Shown here: positions 41,802-52,611 of the stretch, piece by piece
Layout: every line of letters starts with the position of its first letter
Numbering within the stretch: position 1 is the first letter of the stretch
NCBI RefSeq assembly: GCF_006265115.1
Contig: NZ_SMDR01000001.1
Span: 1 to 64,000, forward strand
DNA from: Arenimonas terrae
GTDB taxonomy: Bacteria; Pseudomonadota; Gammaproteobacteria; Xanthomonadales; Xanthomonadaceae
Reading direction: 5' to 3'
Length of the DNA: 64,000 nucleotides
Position numbers and translations under genes: made by a program
Notes under the pieces: model-generated
Seen by the model: the letters and a program-made list of their open reading frames with translations, nothing else
Databases searched by the model: none
Told to the model about the DNA's origin: nothing

Positions 41802-41906
41802 GCCGGGGACCGCGGGGCGGACCCGCAGTTTACCCCGAGGGTGGGGGCGGACAAGGCTTGACAGTCCCTGTTGCCAAACCCTGCCGCCCGCCCCGTTGGA
41901 GAGACG

Positions 41907-42530
41907 TCAGACGATGCGGAACCGGTCCGGAAGCGCCGGTGCCATCGCGTAGTGCCGGCCGCGCACCTGGCGCCGCTGCTGGATCAGCGCGGCTTCGGCC
42001 AGGCAGGCGGTTTCCCAGGCCAGGCGGCGTTCGGCCGGCGTGCCCCGCGGCCGTTCGGCGGCGCGGTAGCGGCAGTAGTCGCCGTAGTCCTGGGCCTGGT
42101 CCGCGAAGGCGGACCACGACAGCTCCACCAGCAGCGCATCGTCGAGATGGCCGACCAGGGGCAGGTCGTCGGGGATGAGGTCGTTCACTTCCTGCAGGTA
42201 GCTGATCAGCATGCGGGCGCGTTCGCGCGTGTCCACGCACACGTCCCAGTCGCTGTCGTTGAGCATGCGGCGCAGCTGTTCGGCGCGGCCCAGCCGTTCC
42301 GACAGCACCGCCACCGCCTGGTCGCGCGGCTGGTCCTGCAGCCAGCGGGCGAGCGTGACCACCTGATCGGCGCTGACCGGCGGCGCGTTCGGGTCCAGCT
42401 GGGCCAGCACCGCGTTGAAGCGGCGCACGGCCGCGTCGTGCAGGGCGACCGGGCCGACCTGGCGGCGGCGGGAGTCGCCGGATTCCGGCGGCAGGTGGAG
42501 GGCGAGTCGATCTTGCAGGCGGGCGTTCAT
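41907..42530 (-). CDS. DUF1232/YkvA-type protein, paralogue 1
   Basis: The 207-aa protein has the DUF1232 core ISYLQEVNDLIPDDLPLVGHLDDALLVELSW, an amphipathic helical pair of unknown function. A helical region (VSADQVVTLARWLQDQPRDQAVAVLSERLG) precedes it and an arginine-rich tail follows. The ATG at 42530 trims a low-complexity upstream extension. It is similar throughout to the gene at 42696-43316 (for instance IPDD.PLVG.LDDALLVEL), so the two arose by tandem duplication. Confidence 0.85.
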   Translation of the reverse strand: MNARLQDRLALHLPPESGDSRRRQVGPVALHDAAVRRFNAVLAQLDPNAPPVSADQVVTLARWLQDQPRDQAVAVLSERLGRAEQLRRMLNDSDWDVCVDTRERARMLISYLQEVNDLIPDDLPLVGHLDDALLVELSWSAFADQAQDYGDYCRYRAAERPRGTPAERRLAWETACLAEAALIQQRRQVRGRHYAMAPALPDRFRIV

Positions 42531-42695
42531 GGCGGCTCTCGGCTGGCGGCGCGTCGGGGGACGGAACGATTCCGGATCCCGCGCACATCCCTTGGGATGC
42601 GCCGCCAGCTTGAAGCGTTGCACCGCCTGCGTCGAAGGCCTGAAGTGCCAGTGACCTTCGGGCTAATTCAGGCTTCCGACAGTTTCGTGCGCGCA

Positions 42696-43316
42696 TCACA
42701 CCACGCGCAGTCCTCCTTCGAGCGGGCCGTAATCGACGTAGTGCTGGTGCCGAACGCGGTGCAGCTGTTCCCACAGCGCGCCTTCGTCCAGGCGTACGCG
42801 CAGCCAGTCGTCGCGGCCCGGGTGGCCGCCGAAACCGGCGCCGGATTCTTCGCGGAAGCGGCAGAAATCGCGATAGTCCTCGAGCTCCTCGGCGACCATC
42901 GGCCAGGCCAGTTCGACCAGCAGGGCATCGTCGAGGCGGCCGACCAGGGGCACGTCGTCCGGGATCAGGTCGCGCGCCTGGTCGACGTAGTCCAGCAGGC
43001 GGTAGATGCGCTTGGCCAGCGCCGCGTCGAGGGCCCAGTCGCGGTCTGCGGCCATGGCCTTGATTTCCTGCAGCCGGCCCAGGCGCGCCTGCAGCAGGGA
43101 CTCGGCCTGCGCCGTCGGCAGTTCGACCAGCCAGCGCGCCACGCTCGACACCGCATAGGCGTCCACGTGCGGCGCATCGGGATGCAGCTCGTGCAGCAGC
43201 GAATTGAAATCGGCGATGGCGGCGCCGTCGAACGGCATCGGCGAACCGGGTGGTTCGTGGCGCACGGCATGCAGGGGGAGGGCGGATTCCGCCGGAAGGG
43301 GGGTGTTGTGGCGCAT
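42696..43316 (-). CDS. DUF1232/YkvA-type protein, paralogue 2
   Basis: The 206-aa protein has the DUF1232 core LLDYVDQARDLIPDDVPLVGRLDDALLVELAW near residues 106-137. Upstream is AVSSVARWLVELPTAQAESLLQARLGRLQEIKAMAADRDW, aligning with paralogue 1. The tail ends with RHQHYVDYGPLEGGLRVV, a counterpart of the RGRHYAMAP...RFRIV tail of paralogue 1. Role unknown; membrane association is suspected for the family. It precedes paralogue 1 by 165 bp. Confidence 0.85.
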   Translation of the reverse strand: MRHNTPLPAESALPLHAVRHEPPGSPMPFDGAAIADFNSLLHELHPDAPHVDAYAVSSVARWLVELPTAQAESLLQARLGRLQEIKAMAADRDWALDAALAKRIYRLLDYVDQARDLIPDDVPLVGRLDDALLVELAWPMVAEELEDYRDFCRFREESGAGFGGHPGRDDWLRVRLDEGALWEQLHRVRHQHYVDYGPLEGGLRVV

Positions 43317-43447
43317 GGCAGTGCTCGCTGCCGGCCAGGTGAGGGGACTGCGGGCGACTGGTCGGCGCGGGAGGCACGCAGCCGCATCTGCCGGGATGCA
43401 GGCCTTGGTCTACGCCTGCAAAAACACCGTGTCAAATGCCCCGTCGT

Positions 43448-44035
43448 TCAGCCTGGCGTGCCCGCTTCCAGGCAGGCGCGGACCGGCGCGAAACTGCGCC
43501 GATGCTCGCTGCAGGGGCCCAGCCGGCGCAGGTTTTCCAGGTGCTCCGGGGTCGGGTAACCCTTGTGCACGGCGAAGCCGTAACCCGGGTGCAGGGCGTC
43601 GAGTTCGCGCATCCATCGGTCGCGCGCCACCTTGGCCAGGATCGAGGCGGCCATGATCGCCGGTTCGCGCGCATCGCCCTTCACCAGCGCTTCGGCCGGG
43701 CAGGGCAGGCCGGGCGGCAGGCGGTTGCCGTCGACCAGGGCGTGTTCGGCCGACGGCGCGAGCGCATGCACGGCGCGCGCCATGCCTTCCAGTGTCGCGC
43801 GCAGGATGTTGAGCCGGTCGATCTCGGCGGCGCTGACCAGCACCACGTGCCAGGCCAGGGCGCGTTCCCGGATCAGCGGCTCGAGCATCCCGCGGCGGGC
43901 TTCGCTCAGTGCCTTCGAGTCGCCCAGGCCGGCGATCGGCCGCGCCGGGTCGAGAATCACCGCCGCCACCGCCACCGGGCCGGCCAGCGGACCGCGCCCG
44001 GCTTCGTCCACGCCGGCGATGCGCCGCAGGGTCAT
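43448..44035 (-). CDS. rnhB: Ribonuclease HII
   Basis: The 195-aa nuclease removes ribonucleotides embedded in DNA. Catalytic residues are visible in [14 protein letters not shown] (D10, E11), ALVDGNRLP and [12 protein letters not shown], with the [24 protein letters not shown] end. Its ATG overlaps the lpxB stop (ATGA), so it is the last coupled gene of the lipid A cluster. Confidence 0.96.
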   Translation of the reverse strand: MTLRRIAGVDEAGRGPLAGPVAVAAVILDPARPIAGLGDSKALSEARRGMLEPLIRERALAWHVVLVSAAEIDRLNILRATLEGMARAVHALAPSAEHALVDGNRLPPGLPCPAEALVKGDAREPAIMAASILAKVARDRWMRELDALHPGYGFAVHKGYPTPEHLENLRRLGPCSEHRRSFAPVRACLEAGTPG

Positions 44036-45228
44036 GGACGCGCCAGCAGTTCGGCGACGGCGTCGGCGGCGCTGGAGGACGCGTCCTGGCGCAGCTTGTG
44101 GTGGATGTGCAGGTAGCGCGGCAGCAGCGCGGCGCGCGCGTCCGGCAGGTTGAACCAGTGCATCACCGCCGACGCCAGGTTTTCCGGCGTGCAGTCGCGC
44201 TGCATCAGCTCGGGCACGATCGGCTCGTTGGCCAATACGTTGGGCAGGCTGTAGCGGTTGACCCTCATCAGGCCCAGGGCCATGACGATGCGGTAGGTGA
44301 GCGCCGAGATGCGGTAGCCCACCACCATCGGCCGCTTGGCCAGCATCGCCTCCAGTGCGGCGGTGCCCGAGGCCAGCAGCACCACGTCCGCGGCGACCAG
44401 GGTCGCGTGCGCGCGGCCGTTGAACACCACCGCATTGGCCAGCGACGAGCGGTGCAGCAGCGCTTCGATCGCGGTCCGGCATTCCGGGGTCGCGGCGGGA
44501 ATGGCGACGGCCAGGCCCGGCACCTGCGCGGTGACCAGGCGCGCGGCCTCGAGGAAGGTCGGCAGCAGGCGCTGGATCTCGCCCAGGCGGCTGCCGGGCA
44601 GCAGGGCCAGCACCGGCGCCTGCTCCGGCAACTCCAGCTGCTCGCGCGCAGCCTCGCGGTCGGGCTCCAGCGGGAAGGCGTCGGCCAGCGGGTGGCCGAC
44701 GAAGCGCGCGTCCACGCCGTGGCGCTGGTAGATCGGCGGTTCCATCGGGAACAGGCACAGCACCAGGTCGGCGCTGCGGCCGATCTTGGCGGCGCGGCCC
44801 TCGCGCCAGGCCCAGACCGAGGGGCTGACGTAGTGCACGGTGCGGATGCCGGCCTGCTTGAGCCGGCGCTCCAGGCCCAGGTTGAAGTCGGGCGCGTCGA
44901 TGCCGATGAAGACGTCGGGCTTCCAGTCGAGCAGGCGGCGGTGCAGGGCGGCGCGCAGGCGCAGCAGGCGCGGCAGGTGCCGCAGCACTTCGGCCAGGCC
45001 CATCACCGCCAGCTCCGAACTGTCGTGCCAGCAGTCCACGCCGGCAGCGCGCAGGTGTTCGCCGCCGACGCCGGCGAACTCGGCTTCCGGGAAGCGCAGG
45101 CGCAGCTCGCGAACCAGGCCCGAGCCCAGCAGGTCGCCCGAGGCCTCGCCGGCGACCACGGCCACGCGCAGGCGCTTGCCGGCGGCGATGGCCAGTTCCA
45201 GGGACGGGGTCAGGCGGATTCCGGACAC
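44032..45228 (-). CDS. lpxB: Lipid-A-disaccharide synthase
   Basis: The 398-aa GT19 glycosyltransferase joins lipid X with UDP-2,3-diacylglucosamine. Signatures are [69 protein letters not shown] and [22 protein letters not shown]. The start is GTG at 45228, 16 bp after lpxA ends. Confidence 0.96.
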   Translation of the reverse strand: MSGIRLTPSLELAIAAGKRLRVAVVAGEASGDLLGSGLVRELRLRFPEAEFAGVGGEHLRAAGVDCWHDSSELAVMGLAEVLRHLPRLLRLRAALHRRLLDWKPDVFIGIDAPDFNLGLERRLKQAGIRTVHYVSPSVWAWREGRAAKIGRSADLVLCLFPMEPPIYQRHGVDARFVGHPLADAFPLEPDREAAREQLELPEQAPVLALLPGSRLGEIQRLLPTFLEAARLVTAQVPGLAVAIPAATPECRTAIEALLHRSSLANAVVFNGRAHATLVAADVVLLASGTAALEAMLAKRPMVVGYRISALTYRIVMALGLMRVNRYSLPNVLANEPIVPELMQRDCTPENLASAVMHWFNLPDARAALLPRYLHIHHKLRQDASSSAADAVAELLARP

Positions 45229-45244
45229 GGCCGGGCGCCCGGGT

Positions 45245-46015
45245 TCAGCGCAGCAGCCCGCGCTCGCTGCGCTCGATGAACTCGAGCATCAGCCGCACGT
45301 CCTGCGATTGGTCGGCGCTCGTGGCCAGCTGCTCGCGCACCTCGGCCATCGGCTTGCCGGACATGTACAGGGCGCGGTACGCGCGCTTGATGGCGGCGAT
45401 GCGCTCGGCGTCGAAGCCGCGGCGCTTGAGGCCTTCGCTGTTGATGCCGCGTGGCTCGGCGTATTTGTCGGCCACCATGACGAAGGGCGGCACGTCGGCA
45501 TTGACCAGGCTGCCCATGCCGACGAAGGCGTGGGCGCCGATCTTGCAGAACTGGTGGATGCCGGCGAAGCCGCCCAGGATCACCCAGTCGCCCAGCACGG
45601 CATGGCCGGCCAGGGTCGCGTTGTTGGCCAGGATGCACTGGTTGCCGACCACGCAGTCGTGGGCGATGTGCACGTAGGCCATGATCCAGTTGTCGTCGCC
45701 GATGCGGGTGACGCCCCCGCCGTCGGCGGTGCCGCGGCTGATCGTGGTGAACTCGAAGATGGTGTTGCGCTCGCCGATCACCAGCTCGGTGCGCTCGCCG
45801 CGGAACTTCTTGTCCTGCGGGTCGTTGCCGACGGTGGCGTGGGCGTGGATGACGTTGCCGCGGCCGATGCGCGTCGGGCCGGTGAGCACGCAGTGCGGGC
45901 CGATCCGGGTGTCGTCGCCGATCTCGACGTCGGGCCCGATGACGGCATAGGCGCCGACATGGACGTTGGCGCCGAGCGTGGCGCCCGGGTCGATCTGCGC
46001 GCTCGGATGGACCAT
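45245..46015 (-). CDS. lpxA: UDP-N-acetylglucosamine acyltransferase
   Basis: The 256-aa left-handed beta-helix enzyme performs the first acylation of lipid A. Hexapeptide repeats fill residues 3-190. The catalytic His is in [15 protein letters not shown], and [13 protein letters not shown] and [13 protein letters not shown] are typical. The ATG at 46015 lies 1 bp beyond the fabZ stop. Confidence 0.96.
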   Translation of the reverse strand: MVHPSAQIDPGATLGANVHVGAYAVIGPDVEIGDDTRIGPHCVLTGPTRIGRGNVIHAHATVGNDPQDKKFRGERTELVIGERNTIFEFTTISRGTADGGGVTRIGDDNWIMAYVHIAHDCVVGNQCILANNATLAGHAVLGDWVILGGFAGIHQFCKIGAHAFVGMGSLVNADVPPFVMVADKYAEPRGINSEGLKRRGFDAERIAAIKRAYRALYMSGKPMAEVREQLATSADQSQDVRLMLEFIERSERGLLR

Positions 46016-46016
46016 G

Positions 46017-46481
46017 TCAGCCCTTGCCCTCGGCACAGAGGATCTCGGCGCTGGCGACGTCCTTGCCGTCCACGCGCGCGACGCATTCGTACAGCGCCAT
46101 GTTGCGGATCAGGCGCTTGACCTTGACCTCGATGTCGAGCTGGTCGCCCGGCACCACCATGCGGTTGAAGCGGCAGTTGTCGACCTTCACCAGGTAGAAC
46201 AGCTGGCCTTCCTTGTGGCTGTCCTTGCTGGCCGAGAGCTGGGTGAGCAGGCCGCCGGCCTGGGCCATCGCCTCGATCACCAGCACGCCGGGCATCACCG
46301 GCCGGCCCGGGAAGTGGCCCTGGAAGAAGGGTTCGTTGAAGGTGACGTTCTTGATCGCGCGGATGCGCTGGTGCGGCTCCAGCTCGATCACCCGGTCCAC
46401 CAGCAGGAAGGGGTAGCGGTGCGGGAGCAGGTGCAGGATGCAGGAGACATCCACGGGAAGCTTGATGGCGTCTTCGCTCAT
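46017..46481 (-). CDS. fabZ: 3-hydroxyacyl-ACP dehydratase
   Basis: The 154-aa hotdog-fold enzyme dehydrates beta-hydroxyacyl-ACP in fatty acid synthesis. The catalytic His is in [14 protein letters not shown] or in [26 protein letters not shown] (with the Glu). GAAGG lies just before the ATG at 46481; a TTG at 46502 is possible but less likely. Placed between lpxD and lpxA as in most Gram-negatives. Confidence 0.96.
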   Translation of the reverse strand: MSEDAIKLPVDVSCILHLLPHRYPFLLVDRVIELEPHQRIRAIKNVTFNEPFFQGHFPGRPVMPGVLVIEAMAQAGGLLTQLSASKDSHKEGQLFYLVKVDNCRFNRMVVPGDQLDIEVKVKRLIRNMALYECVARVDGKDVASAEILCAEGKG

Positions 46482-46498
46482 CCTTCGGTCCTTCAGGT

Positions 46499-47521
46499 TC
46501 AATCCTTGGTCAGGGCGCCCATTCTACGCGCCAGCTGGTCCAATTGCCTGAAACGGGCGGCATTCCGGCGCCAGGAACGGCTGTCCTGCACCGCCATGCC
46601 CGAGGAGTACTCGCCGGGTTCGGTGATGGACTGGGTCACCAGGCTCATGGCCGTGATGGTGACCTTGTCGCAGATCTCCAGGTGGCCGGTGATGCCGGCG
46701 GCGCCGCCGATCAGGCAGTAGCGGCCGATCCGGGCCGAACCGGCCACCGCCACGCAGCCGGCCACGGCGGTGTGGGCACCGATGCGGACGTTGTGGCCGA
46801 TCTGGATCTGGTTGTCGAGGCGTACGTCCTCCTCGAGCACGGTGTCCTCGATGGCGCCGCGGTCGATGCAGGTGTTGGCGCCGATCTCGCAGTCGTCGCC
46901 GACCACCACGCCGCCGACCTGGGGCACCTTGATCCAGCGCCCGGCGTCCATGGCCAGGCCGAAACCGTCGGCGCCGAGCACCGCGCCGGGATGCACGCGC
47001 ACGCGGGCGCCCAGGCGAACGCGGGTGACCAGGGTCACGCGCGCCACCAGCACGCTGCCGGGGCCGACCTCGCAGTCGTCGCCGATCACGCAGCCCGGCC
47101 CGATCACCGCGCCGGCGCCGATGCGGCTACGCGCGCCGATGCTGACGAAGGGGCCGATCTGCGCGCCCGGGTCGACCAGGGCATCATCGGCGACCACGGC
47201 GCTGGCGTGGATGCCGGGCGCGGGTGCCGGCGCCGGTTCGAACAGGGCGGAGATCTTCGCGAAGGCGACGTAGGGCGATTTCGCGACCAGGCAGGGCACC
47301 GGCGAATCTCCGGCGTCGTCGGCAGACAGCACGACGGCGCCGGCGCGGGTGGCCGCCAGCTCCCGGCGGTAGCGCGGATTGGCCAGGAAACTCAGCTGCC
47401 CCGGTCCGGCGCCGGCCAGGGTGCCGACACCGTGCACGACGACCGAACCGTCACCCTGAAGGACCAGGCCGAAGGTCTCGGCCAGCCCGGCCAGCGTGAA
47501 TTGCTTTTCCTGGCCGGCCAA
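46499..47521 (-). CDS. lpxD: UDP-3-O-(3-hydroxyacyl)glucosamine N-acyltransferase
   Basis: The 340-aa enzyme adds the N-linked acyl chain in lipid A synthesis. An N-terminal uridine-binding domain (GQLSFLANPRYRRELAATRAGAVVL) is followed by hexapeptide repeats, LGADGFGLAMDAGRWIKVPQ, QIGHNVRIGAHTAVAG (catalytic His) and a C-terminal helix. No ATG or GTG fits; TTG at 47521 is the probable start, 10 bp after bamA ends. The chaperone gene skp, usual here in enterobacteria, is absent. Confidence 0.94.
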   Translation of the reverse strand: MAGQEKQFTLAGLAETFGLVLQGDGSVVVHGVGTLAGAGPGQLSFLANPRYRRELAATRAGAVVLSADDAGDSPVPCLVAKSPYVAFAKISALFEPAPAPAPGIHASAVVADDALVDPGAQIGPFVSIGARSRIGAGAVIGPGCVIGDDCEVGPGSVLVARVTLVTRVRLGARVRVHPGAVLGADGFGLAMDAGRWIKVPQVGGVVVGDDCEIGANTCIDRGAIEDTVLEEDVRLDNQIQIGHNVRIGAHTAVAGCVAVAGSARIGRYCLIGGAAGITGHLEICDKVTITAMSLVTQSITEPGEYSSGMAVQDSRSWRRNAARFRQLDQLARRMGALTKD

Positions 47522-47531
47522 TCAGGCCGCC

Positions 47532-50033
47532 TTAGAACGTGCCGCCGAAGGTGAACTGCAGGCGCTCGATCTGGTCATGACGCTCGTACTGCAGCGGGAT
47601 GGCGTAGCTGATCGAGATCGGACCCATCGGCGACTGCCACTGCAGCGACATGCCGGCCGACAGGCGCAGCGTCTTGGCTTCCCACGAGTCCACCGAGCGG
47701 TAGACGTTGCCGTAGTCGAAGAAGGCCGACAGGCGCGTGCCGCGGCTGTCGAACAGCGTCGGGAAGTACAGCTCGAAGGTGCCCACGGTCTTGAACGAAC
47801 CGCCGATCGGCTGGCGGAAGTCGTCGGAGTAGCGGTAGAACGGACCGATCGAGTTGGACTCGAAGCCGCGCACCGAGTTCGGGCCGCCGACGTAGTAGTT
47901 GCGGAAGAAGGGCAGGCCGCAGTCCGTGCTCTGGCCGGGCACGATGGCGCCGAAGTCGTCGTACACGCGGCAGGTCTGGTCCTTGGTGACGCCGTAGGCG
48001 TCGCCGTAGCCGAGTTCGGCCGCCGACTTCAGGCCCAGCCACGGGCGGATCAGCCAGTAATGCTCGAAGTTGTAGTTGACCCGGTAGTACTCGAGGTCGC
48101 TGCCCGGCAGCACGATCTCGGCGCCGATGCGGTGGTACAGGCCGCGGGTCGGCATCAGGAAGTCGTTGCGCGAGTCGCGCTGCCAGCCGGCCTGCAGGCG
48201 CCAGGCGTTGACGTTCCACTTGCGGTACGGGCCCAGGGTCAGCGGGTCGGTGCCGGGCGTGCCGTCGTCGTCCTCGATCGGCGTGTCTTCGTCGCGGTCG
48301 TTGTCGACGTGGTACTGCGGGAAGCGCGCGCGGTCGCCGAGCGCATCGACCAGGTAGTCGATCAGCAGCGGCGGGGTGTTGAAGTCGTCGGTGGTGATCT
48401 GGTTGCGGTCGATGCCCAGCGACATGCTGATGCTGTCGGTCTCGGTCAGCGGGATGCCGAGCAGGATCTCGCCCGACGACACCGCGTTGTCGAACTGCGC
48501 CAGGTTGGCGTCGCGGTCCGAGTAGTCGAAGTCGGTGTAGCTGATGTTGAAGCCCAGGCTGACGCCGTTGTCGGTCCAGTACGGGTCGGTCATGCCGAAC
48601 GAGAACTGCTTGGAGTAGCTGTTGTTCTGCACCGCCAGGTTGAAGCGGTTGCCGGTGCCCAGGAAGTTGGACTGGCTCAGCTGCACGCTGGTGATCAGGC
48701 CGTAGCTCTGCTGGTAGCCCAGGCCGAAGGTGAACTGGCCGGAGTTGCGCTCCTTGACGTTGACCACGACGTCGACCTGGTCGGGCTGGCCCGCCACTTC
48801 CGGCGTCTCGATCTCGACGGTGTCGAAGTAACCCAGGCGCTGCAGGCGGATCTTGGAGCGGTCCACCGCGGCCTGCGAGAACCACGCGCCTTCGAACTGG
48901 CGCATCTCGCGGCGCATCACCTCGTCGGCGGTGCTGGTGTTGCCCTTGAAGCTGATGCGGCGGACCTGCACGCGCGGGCCCGGGTCGACGAAGAAGTTCA
49001 GGCCGACGGTGCGCTTCTCGCGGTCGATCTCCGGCACCGGGTTCACCTGCGCGAACGCGTAGCCGATGTTGCCGAGCGTGGCGATGATGGTGTCGGAGGT
49101 CAGCTCGATCATGCCGCGCGAGAAGGTGTCGCCTTCCTTGACCAGCACCAGCTTCTCGACGTCTTCCTGCGGGAGCACGGTGTCGCCCGACACCTTCACC
49201 GAGGAGATCGTGTAGACCTCGCCCTCGGCGATGTTGGCGGTGACGAAGATGTCGCGCTTGTCCGGACTGATCGCCACCTGGGTGGATTCGACGTTGAAGT
49301 CGACGTAGCCGCGGTCGAGGTAGTAGTTGGTCAGCTTCTCGAGGTCGCCCGAGAGCTTCTCGCGCGAATACTGGTCGTCGCGCTTGTACCAGGACAGCCA
49401 GTTGCTGGTATTCGATTCCCAGCTGCGGCGGATGTCGTCCTCGACATAGGTGGTGTTGCCGACCAGGTTGATGTCGCGGATGCGGGCCGCCTTGCCCTCG
49501 GCGATCGCGATGGTGATGTCGACGCGGTTGCGGTCGAGGTTGGTCACCGTCGGCGTGATCGAGACGTTGTACTTGCCGCGGTTGTTGTACTGGCGGATCA
49601 GCTCCTGGGTGACGCGGTCCAGGTTCAGAGGATTGAAGGTCTCGCCCTGGGTCAGACCGATGCCCTTGAGGCCGTTGAGCAGGTCCTCGGTCTCGATGTC
49701 CTTGTTGCCGGTCAGGGTGATGGTGTTGATGGCGGGGCGTTCGGTCACCGTCACCACCAGGATCTCGCCCTGGCGCTCGAAGCGCACGTCGCTGAAGAAG
49801 CCGGTCTTGAACAGGGCGCGGATCGCCTCGGACGAGCGGCTGCGGTCGAGCGTGTCGCCCTTTTCCACCGGCAGGTAGGTGAAAACGGTGCCGGCGGAGA
49901 TGCGCTGCAGGCCCTCGACGCGGATGTCGGCGACGGTGAAGGGCTCGTAATTCTGGGCCTGGGCCGGGCCGGCCAGGGCGGCGGCGAGGGCGAGGCTCAG
50001 GAGGCAGCGGCGAACAGTGGGTCGCGTCATCAT
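47532..50033 (-). CDS. bamA: Outer membrane protein assembly factor BamA
   Basis: The 833-aa protein has a signal peptide (CLLSLALAAALAGPAQAQ), five POTRA repeats (residues about 30-430, starting YEPFTVADIRVEGLQRIS) and a 16-strand barrel. The lid motif VRGF (NSVRGFESNSIGPFYRYS) lies near 719 and the C-terminus is FTFGGTF with a final Phe. It inserts beta-barrel proteins, including its LptD clients. Start taken as the ATG at 50033; a second ATG follows and a TTG precedes. Confidence 0.97.
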   Translation of the reverse strand: MMTRPTVRRCLLSLALAAALAGPAQAQNYEPFTVADIRVEGLQRISAGTVFTYLPVEKGDTLDRSRSSEAIRALFKTGFFSDVRFERQGEILVVTVTERPAINTITLTGNKDIETEDLLNGLKGIGLTQGETFNPLNLDRVTQELIRQYNNRGKYNVSITPTVTNLDRNRVDITIAIAEGKAARIRDINLVGNTTYVEDDIRRSWESNTSNWLSWYKRDDQYSREKLSGDLEKLTNYYLDRGYVDFNVESTQVAISPDKRDIFVTANIAEGEVYTISSVKVSGDTVLPQEDVEKLVLVKEGDTFSRGMIELTSDTIIATLGNIGYAFAQVNPVPEIDREKRTVGLNFFVDPGPRVQVRRISFKGNTSTADEVMRREMRQFEGAWFSQAAVDRSKIRLQRLGYFDTVEIETPEVAGQPDQVDVVVNVKERNSGQFTFGLGYQQSYGLITSVQLSQSNFLGTGNRFNLAVQNNSYSKQFSFGMTDPYWTDNGVSLGFNISYTDFDYSDRDANLAQFDNAVSSGEILLGIPLTETDSISMSLGIDRNQITTDDFNTPPLLIDYLVDALGDRARFPQYHVDNDRDEDTPIEDDDGTPGTDPLTLGPYRKWNVNAWRLQAGWQRDSRNDFLMPTRGLYHRIGAEIVLPGSDLEYYRVNYNFEHYWLIRPWLGLKSAAELGYGDAYGVTKDQTCRVYDDFGAIVPGQSTDCGLPFFRNYYVGGPNSVRGFESNSIGPFYRYSDDFRQPIGGSFKTVGTFELYFPTLFDSRGTRLSAFFDYGNVYRSVDSWEAKTLRLSAGMSLQWQSPMGPISISYAIPLQYERHDQIERLQFTFGGTF

Positions 50034-50080
50034 CAATCCGTTGGTGACGGACGCCGGGGCGCCCGCGAAGAGGGTGGGTG

Positions 50081-51430
50081 TCAGAAGCTGGGCCGGAAGA
50101 TGTCGTTGTAGAAGGCCAGCCCCATCAGGCCGGCGAGCAGCACCAGACCGACGTACTGGCCCGCCACGAGCGCACGCTCGCCGACCGGGCTGCCTTTGAC
50201 CAGCTCGATAAGGTAATACAGCAGGTGCCCCCCATCCAAGACGGGAATGGGCAGAAGGTTCATTATGCAGAGGCTGAGCGACAGGATCGCGAGGAAATTC
50301 AGGAACCAGGCCAGGCCCAGCCCGGCGCTGCCGTTGGCCACCCGGGCGATGGTGATCGGGCCCGAGATGTTGTCCAGCGAGGCCTTGCCGCTGACCATGC
50401 GCCAGAGCATGCCCAGGGTGTCGCCGGTCATCTGGCGGGTCTCCGACAGGGCCGCCGGAATGGCCTGCAGGGGGCCGAAACGCAGCAAGGCATCAGGTTG
50501 GGCGGTCGCTGCCGCCGGCAGGATGCCCAGGACCCAGCGCTTGCGGTCGCCGTCGCCGGCCAGTTTCGGGTCCACCAGGACTTCCCGCGTGGCGCCGGCC
50601 CGCTCGATCCGGATTCGGACAGGCTCGCCGTTTCGGGCCAGGTCCTGAAGCAGCGGCCCGACCTCTTCGAAGCGTCCGATCGCCCGTCCGTCCATCGCCA
50701 GGATGCGGTCGCCGGGGCTCAACCGGCCCTCGGCGGCGCTGCCGGGGGCGACGTCGCCGACCACCGGCGGGAACATGAACTGCGCCGGCATCAGGCCCAG
50801 GCTGGCGAAGGGGCTCTTTTCATCGAGCACCAGGCCGGGGCGGTCCAGCGGCAGGGTGCGGACCCGCTCGTCGCCGTCGGCGGTGCGGACCCGCACGGCC
50901 AGCGGCTCGCGGTCGATCGCCGCGGCGGCGAACACCGTGCCGGCCTCGGTCAAGGTCCGGATCGGGCGGCCGTCCACATCGAGCAGGCGGTCGCCGGCCT
51001 GGAACCCGGCCTCGGCGGCCAGGCCCTCCGCGCGGCCGATGTCGGGCTGGAAGTCGGGCTTGCCGACCACGAACATCAGCCACAGCAGGCCGATGCACAG
51101 CAGCAGGTTGGCGGCCGGGCCGGCGGCGACGATGGCGATGCGCTGGTAGACCGACTTGGCGTTGAAGCTTTCGTGGCGCTCGTGCGGGGCCACTTCGACC
51201 TCGCGCTCGTCGAGCATCTTCACGTAGCCGCCCAGGGGCAGCATGGCCACCACGTATTCGGTGCCGTCCTTGCCCACCCGGGTCCACAGCGGCCGGCCGA
51301 AGCCCACCGAGAAGCGCAGCACGCGCACGCCGCAGCGGCGGGCCACCCAGTAGTGGCCGAACTCGTGGAAGGTGACGAGGATGCCGAGGCTGACGATCAG
51401 CCACCACACCGAGCCGAAGAATTCCGTCAT
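50081..51430 (-). CDS. rseP: RIP metalloprotease RseP
   Basis: The 449-aa site-2 protease cleaves anti-sigma-E RseA within the membrane. The zinc site is HEFGH (22-26) with LDGGH near 395. Two PDZ domains lie at about 115-190 and 205-280 ([34 protein letters not shown]), and [11 protein letters not shown] is in the last helices. Its ATG overlaps the dxr stop (ATGA). Confidence 0.96.
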   Translation of the reverse strand: MTEFFGSVWWLIVSLGILVTFHEFGHYWVARRCGVRVLRFSVGFGRPLWTRVGKDGTEYVVAMLPLGGYVKMLDEREVEVAPHERHESFNAKSVYQRIAIVAAGPAANLLLCIGLLWLMFVVGKPDFQPDIGRAEGLAAEAGFQAGDRLLDVDGRPIRTLTEAGTVFAAAAIDREPLAVRVRTADGDERVRTLPLDRPGLVLDEKSPFASLGLMPAQFMFPPVVGDVAPGSAAEGRLSPGDRILAMDGRAIGRFEEVGPLLQDLARNGEPVRIRIERAGATREVLVDPKLAGDGDRKRWVLGILPAAATAQPDALLRFGPLQAIPAALSETRQMTGDTLGMLWRMVSGKASLDNISGPITIARVANGSAGLGLAWFLNFLAILSLSLCIMNLLPIPVLDGGHLLYYLIELVKGSPVGERALVAGQYVGLVLLAGLMGLAFYNDIFRPSF

Positions 51431-52611
51431 CGCCGCCGCATCCTCGGGACCAGGGTATGGGCCATGCGCCGGGCCGCGGCGTCGGTGTCCATCAACTGCT
51501 CCAGCGAGTCGGCCGGGCCGCCGGGGAGGGCGTCGAGGCAGGCCTGGATCAGGTCCGGGATGCCTAGGAAACCCAGTTCGCCCTGAAGAAAGGCTGAAAC
51601 CGCGACTTCGTTGGCCGCGTTGAGCACCGCCGGGGCGCCGCCGCCGGCCGCCAGGGCGCGATAGGCCAGGGCCAGGCAGGGGAAGGTCTCCAGGTCGGGG
51701 CGCTCGAAATCGAAGCGGGCCAGGGCCGCCAGGTCGAGCGGCGGCACGCCCGAATCGATGCGTTCGGGCCAGGCCAGGCCGTAGGCCAGGGCGGTGCGCA
51801 TGTCCGGGTTGCCGAGCTGGGCCAGCACCGAGCCGTCCACGTAGTCCACCAGCGAGTGCACCACGCTCTGCGGGTGCACCACCACTTCGATGCGCTCGGC
51901 GGGCAGGCCGAACAGGTGGCAGGCCTCGATCACCTCCAGGCCCTTGTTCATGAGCGTGGCCGAATCGACCGAGATCTTGCGGCCCATTACCCAGTTCGGG
52001 TGCGCGCAGGCCTGGTCGGGCGTGATGCCGGCCAGGTCCTCGCGGCGGCGGCCGCGGAAGGGCCCGCCGGAGGCGGTCAGCAGCAGGCGGCGTACGCCAC
52101 GGCGGCCTCCGTCGGCGGGCAGGCACTGGTAGATGGCGTTGTGTTCGCTGTCCACCGGCAGCACGGTCGCGCCGCCCTCGCGCACCGCCTGCATCAGCAG
52201 CTGGCCGGCCACGACCACCGATTCCTTGTTCGCCAGCAGCAGGCGTTTGCCGGCACGCGCGGCCGCCAGCGTGGAGGCGACGCCGGCGGCACCGACGATG
52301 GCGGCGACCACGGTGTCGTTGGCCGGGTCGGCGGCGATCTCGTCCAGTGCAGCCGGGCCGGACAGGGCGCGCGTGCGCAGGCCGCGGGCCTCCAGGCCGT
52401 CGCGCAGGGCGGCATGGCCGGCCGGGTCGGCCAGCACGGCGGCATCGGGATGGAAGCGCTCGCACAGCGCCAGCAGTTCGTCCACACGGCCGTGGGCGCT
52501 GAGCGCGCCGATGCGGAAGCGGTCGGGATGGCGGGCGACGACGTCGAGCGTGGACCCGCCGATCGACCCGGTCGCACCCAGCAGGGCGATGGTCTTCAGA
52601 GGCCCAGCCAT
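51427..52611 (-). CDS. dxr: 1-deoxy-D-xylulose 5-phosphate reductoisomerase
   Basis: The 394-aa enzyme makes 2-C-methylerythritol 4-phosphate for isoprenoids. The NADPH fold starts at [56 protein letters not shown] and [22 protein letters not shown] are diagnostic. Located between cdsA and rseP. Start at 52611 matches family length. Confidence 0.97.
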   Translation of the reverse strand: MAGPLKTIALLGATGSIGGSTLDVVARHPDRFRIGALSAHGRVDELLALCERFHPDAAVLADPAGHAALRDGLEARGLRTRALSGPAALDEIAADPANDTVVAAIVGAAGVASTLAAARAGKRLLLANKESVVVAGQLLMQAVREGGATVLPVDSEHNAIYQCLPADGGRRGVRRLLLTASGGPFRGRRREDLAGITPDQACAHPNWVMGRKISVDSATLMNKGLEVIEACHLFGLPAERIEVVVHPQSVVHSLVDYVDGSVLAQLGNPDMRTALAYGLAWPERIDSGVPPLDLAALARFDFERPDLETFPCLALAYRALAAGGGAPAVLNAANEVAVSAFLQGELGFLGIPDLIQACLDALPGGPADSLEQLMDTDAAARRMAHTLVPRMRRR

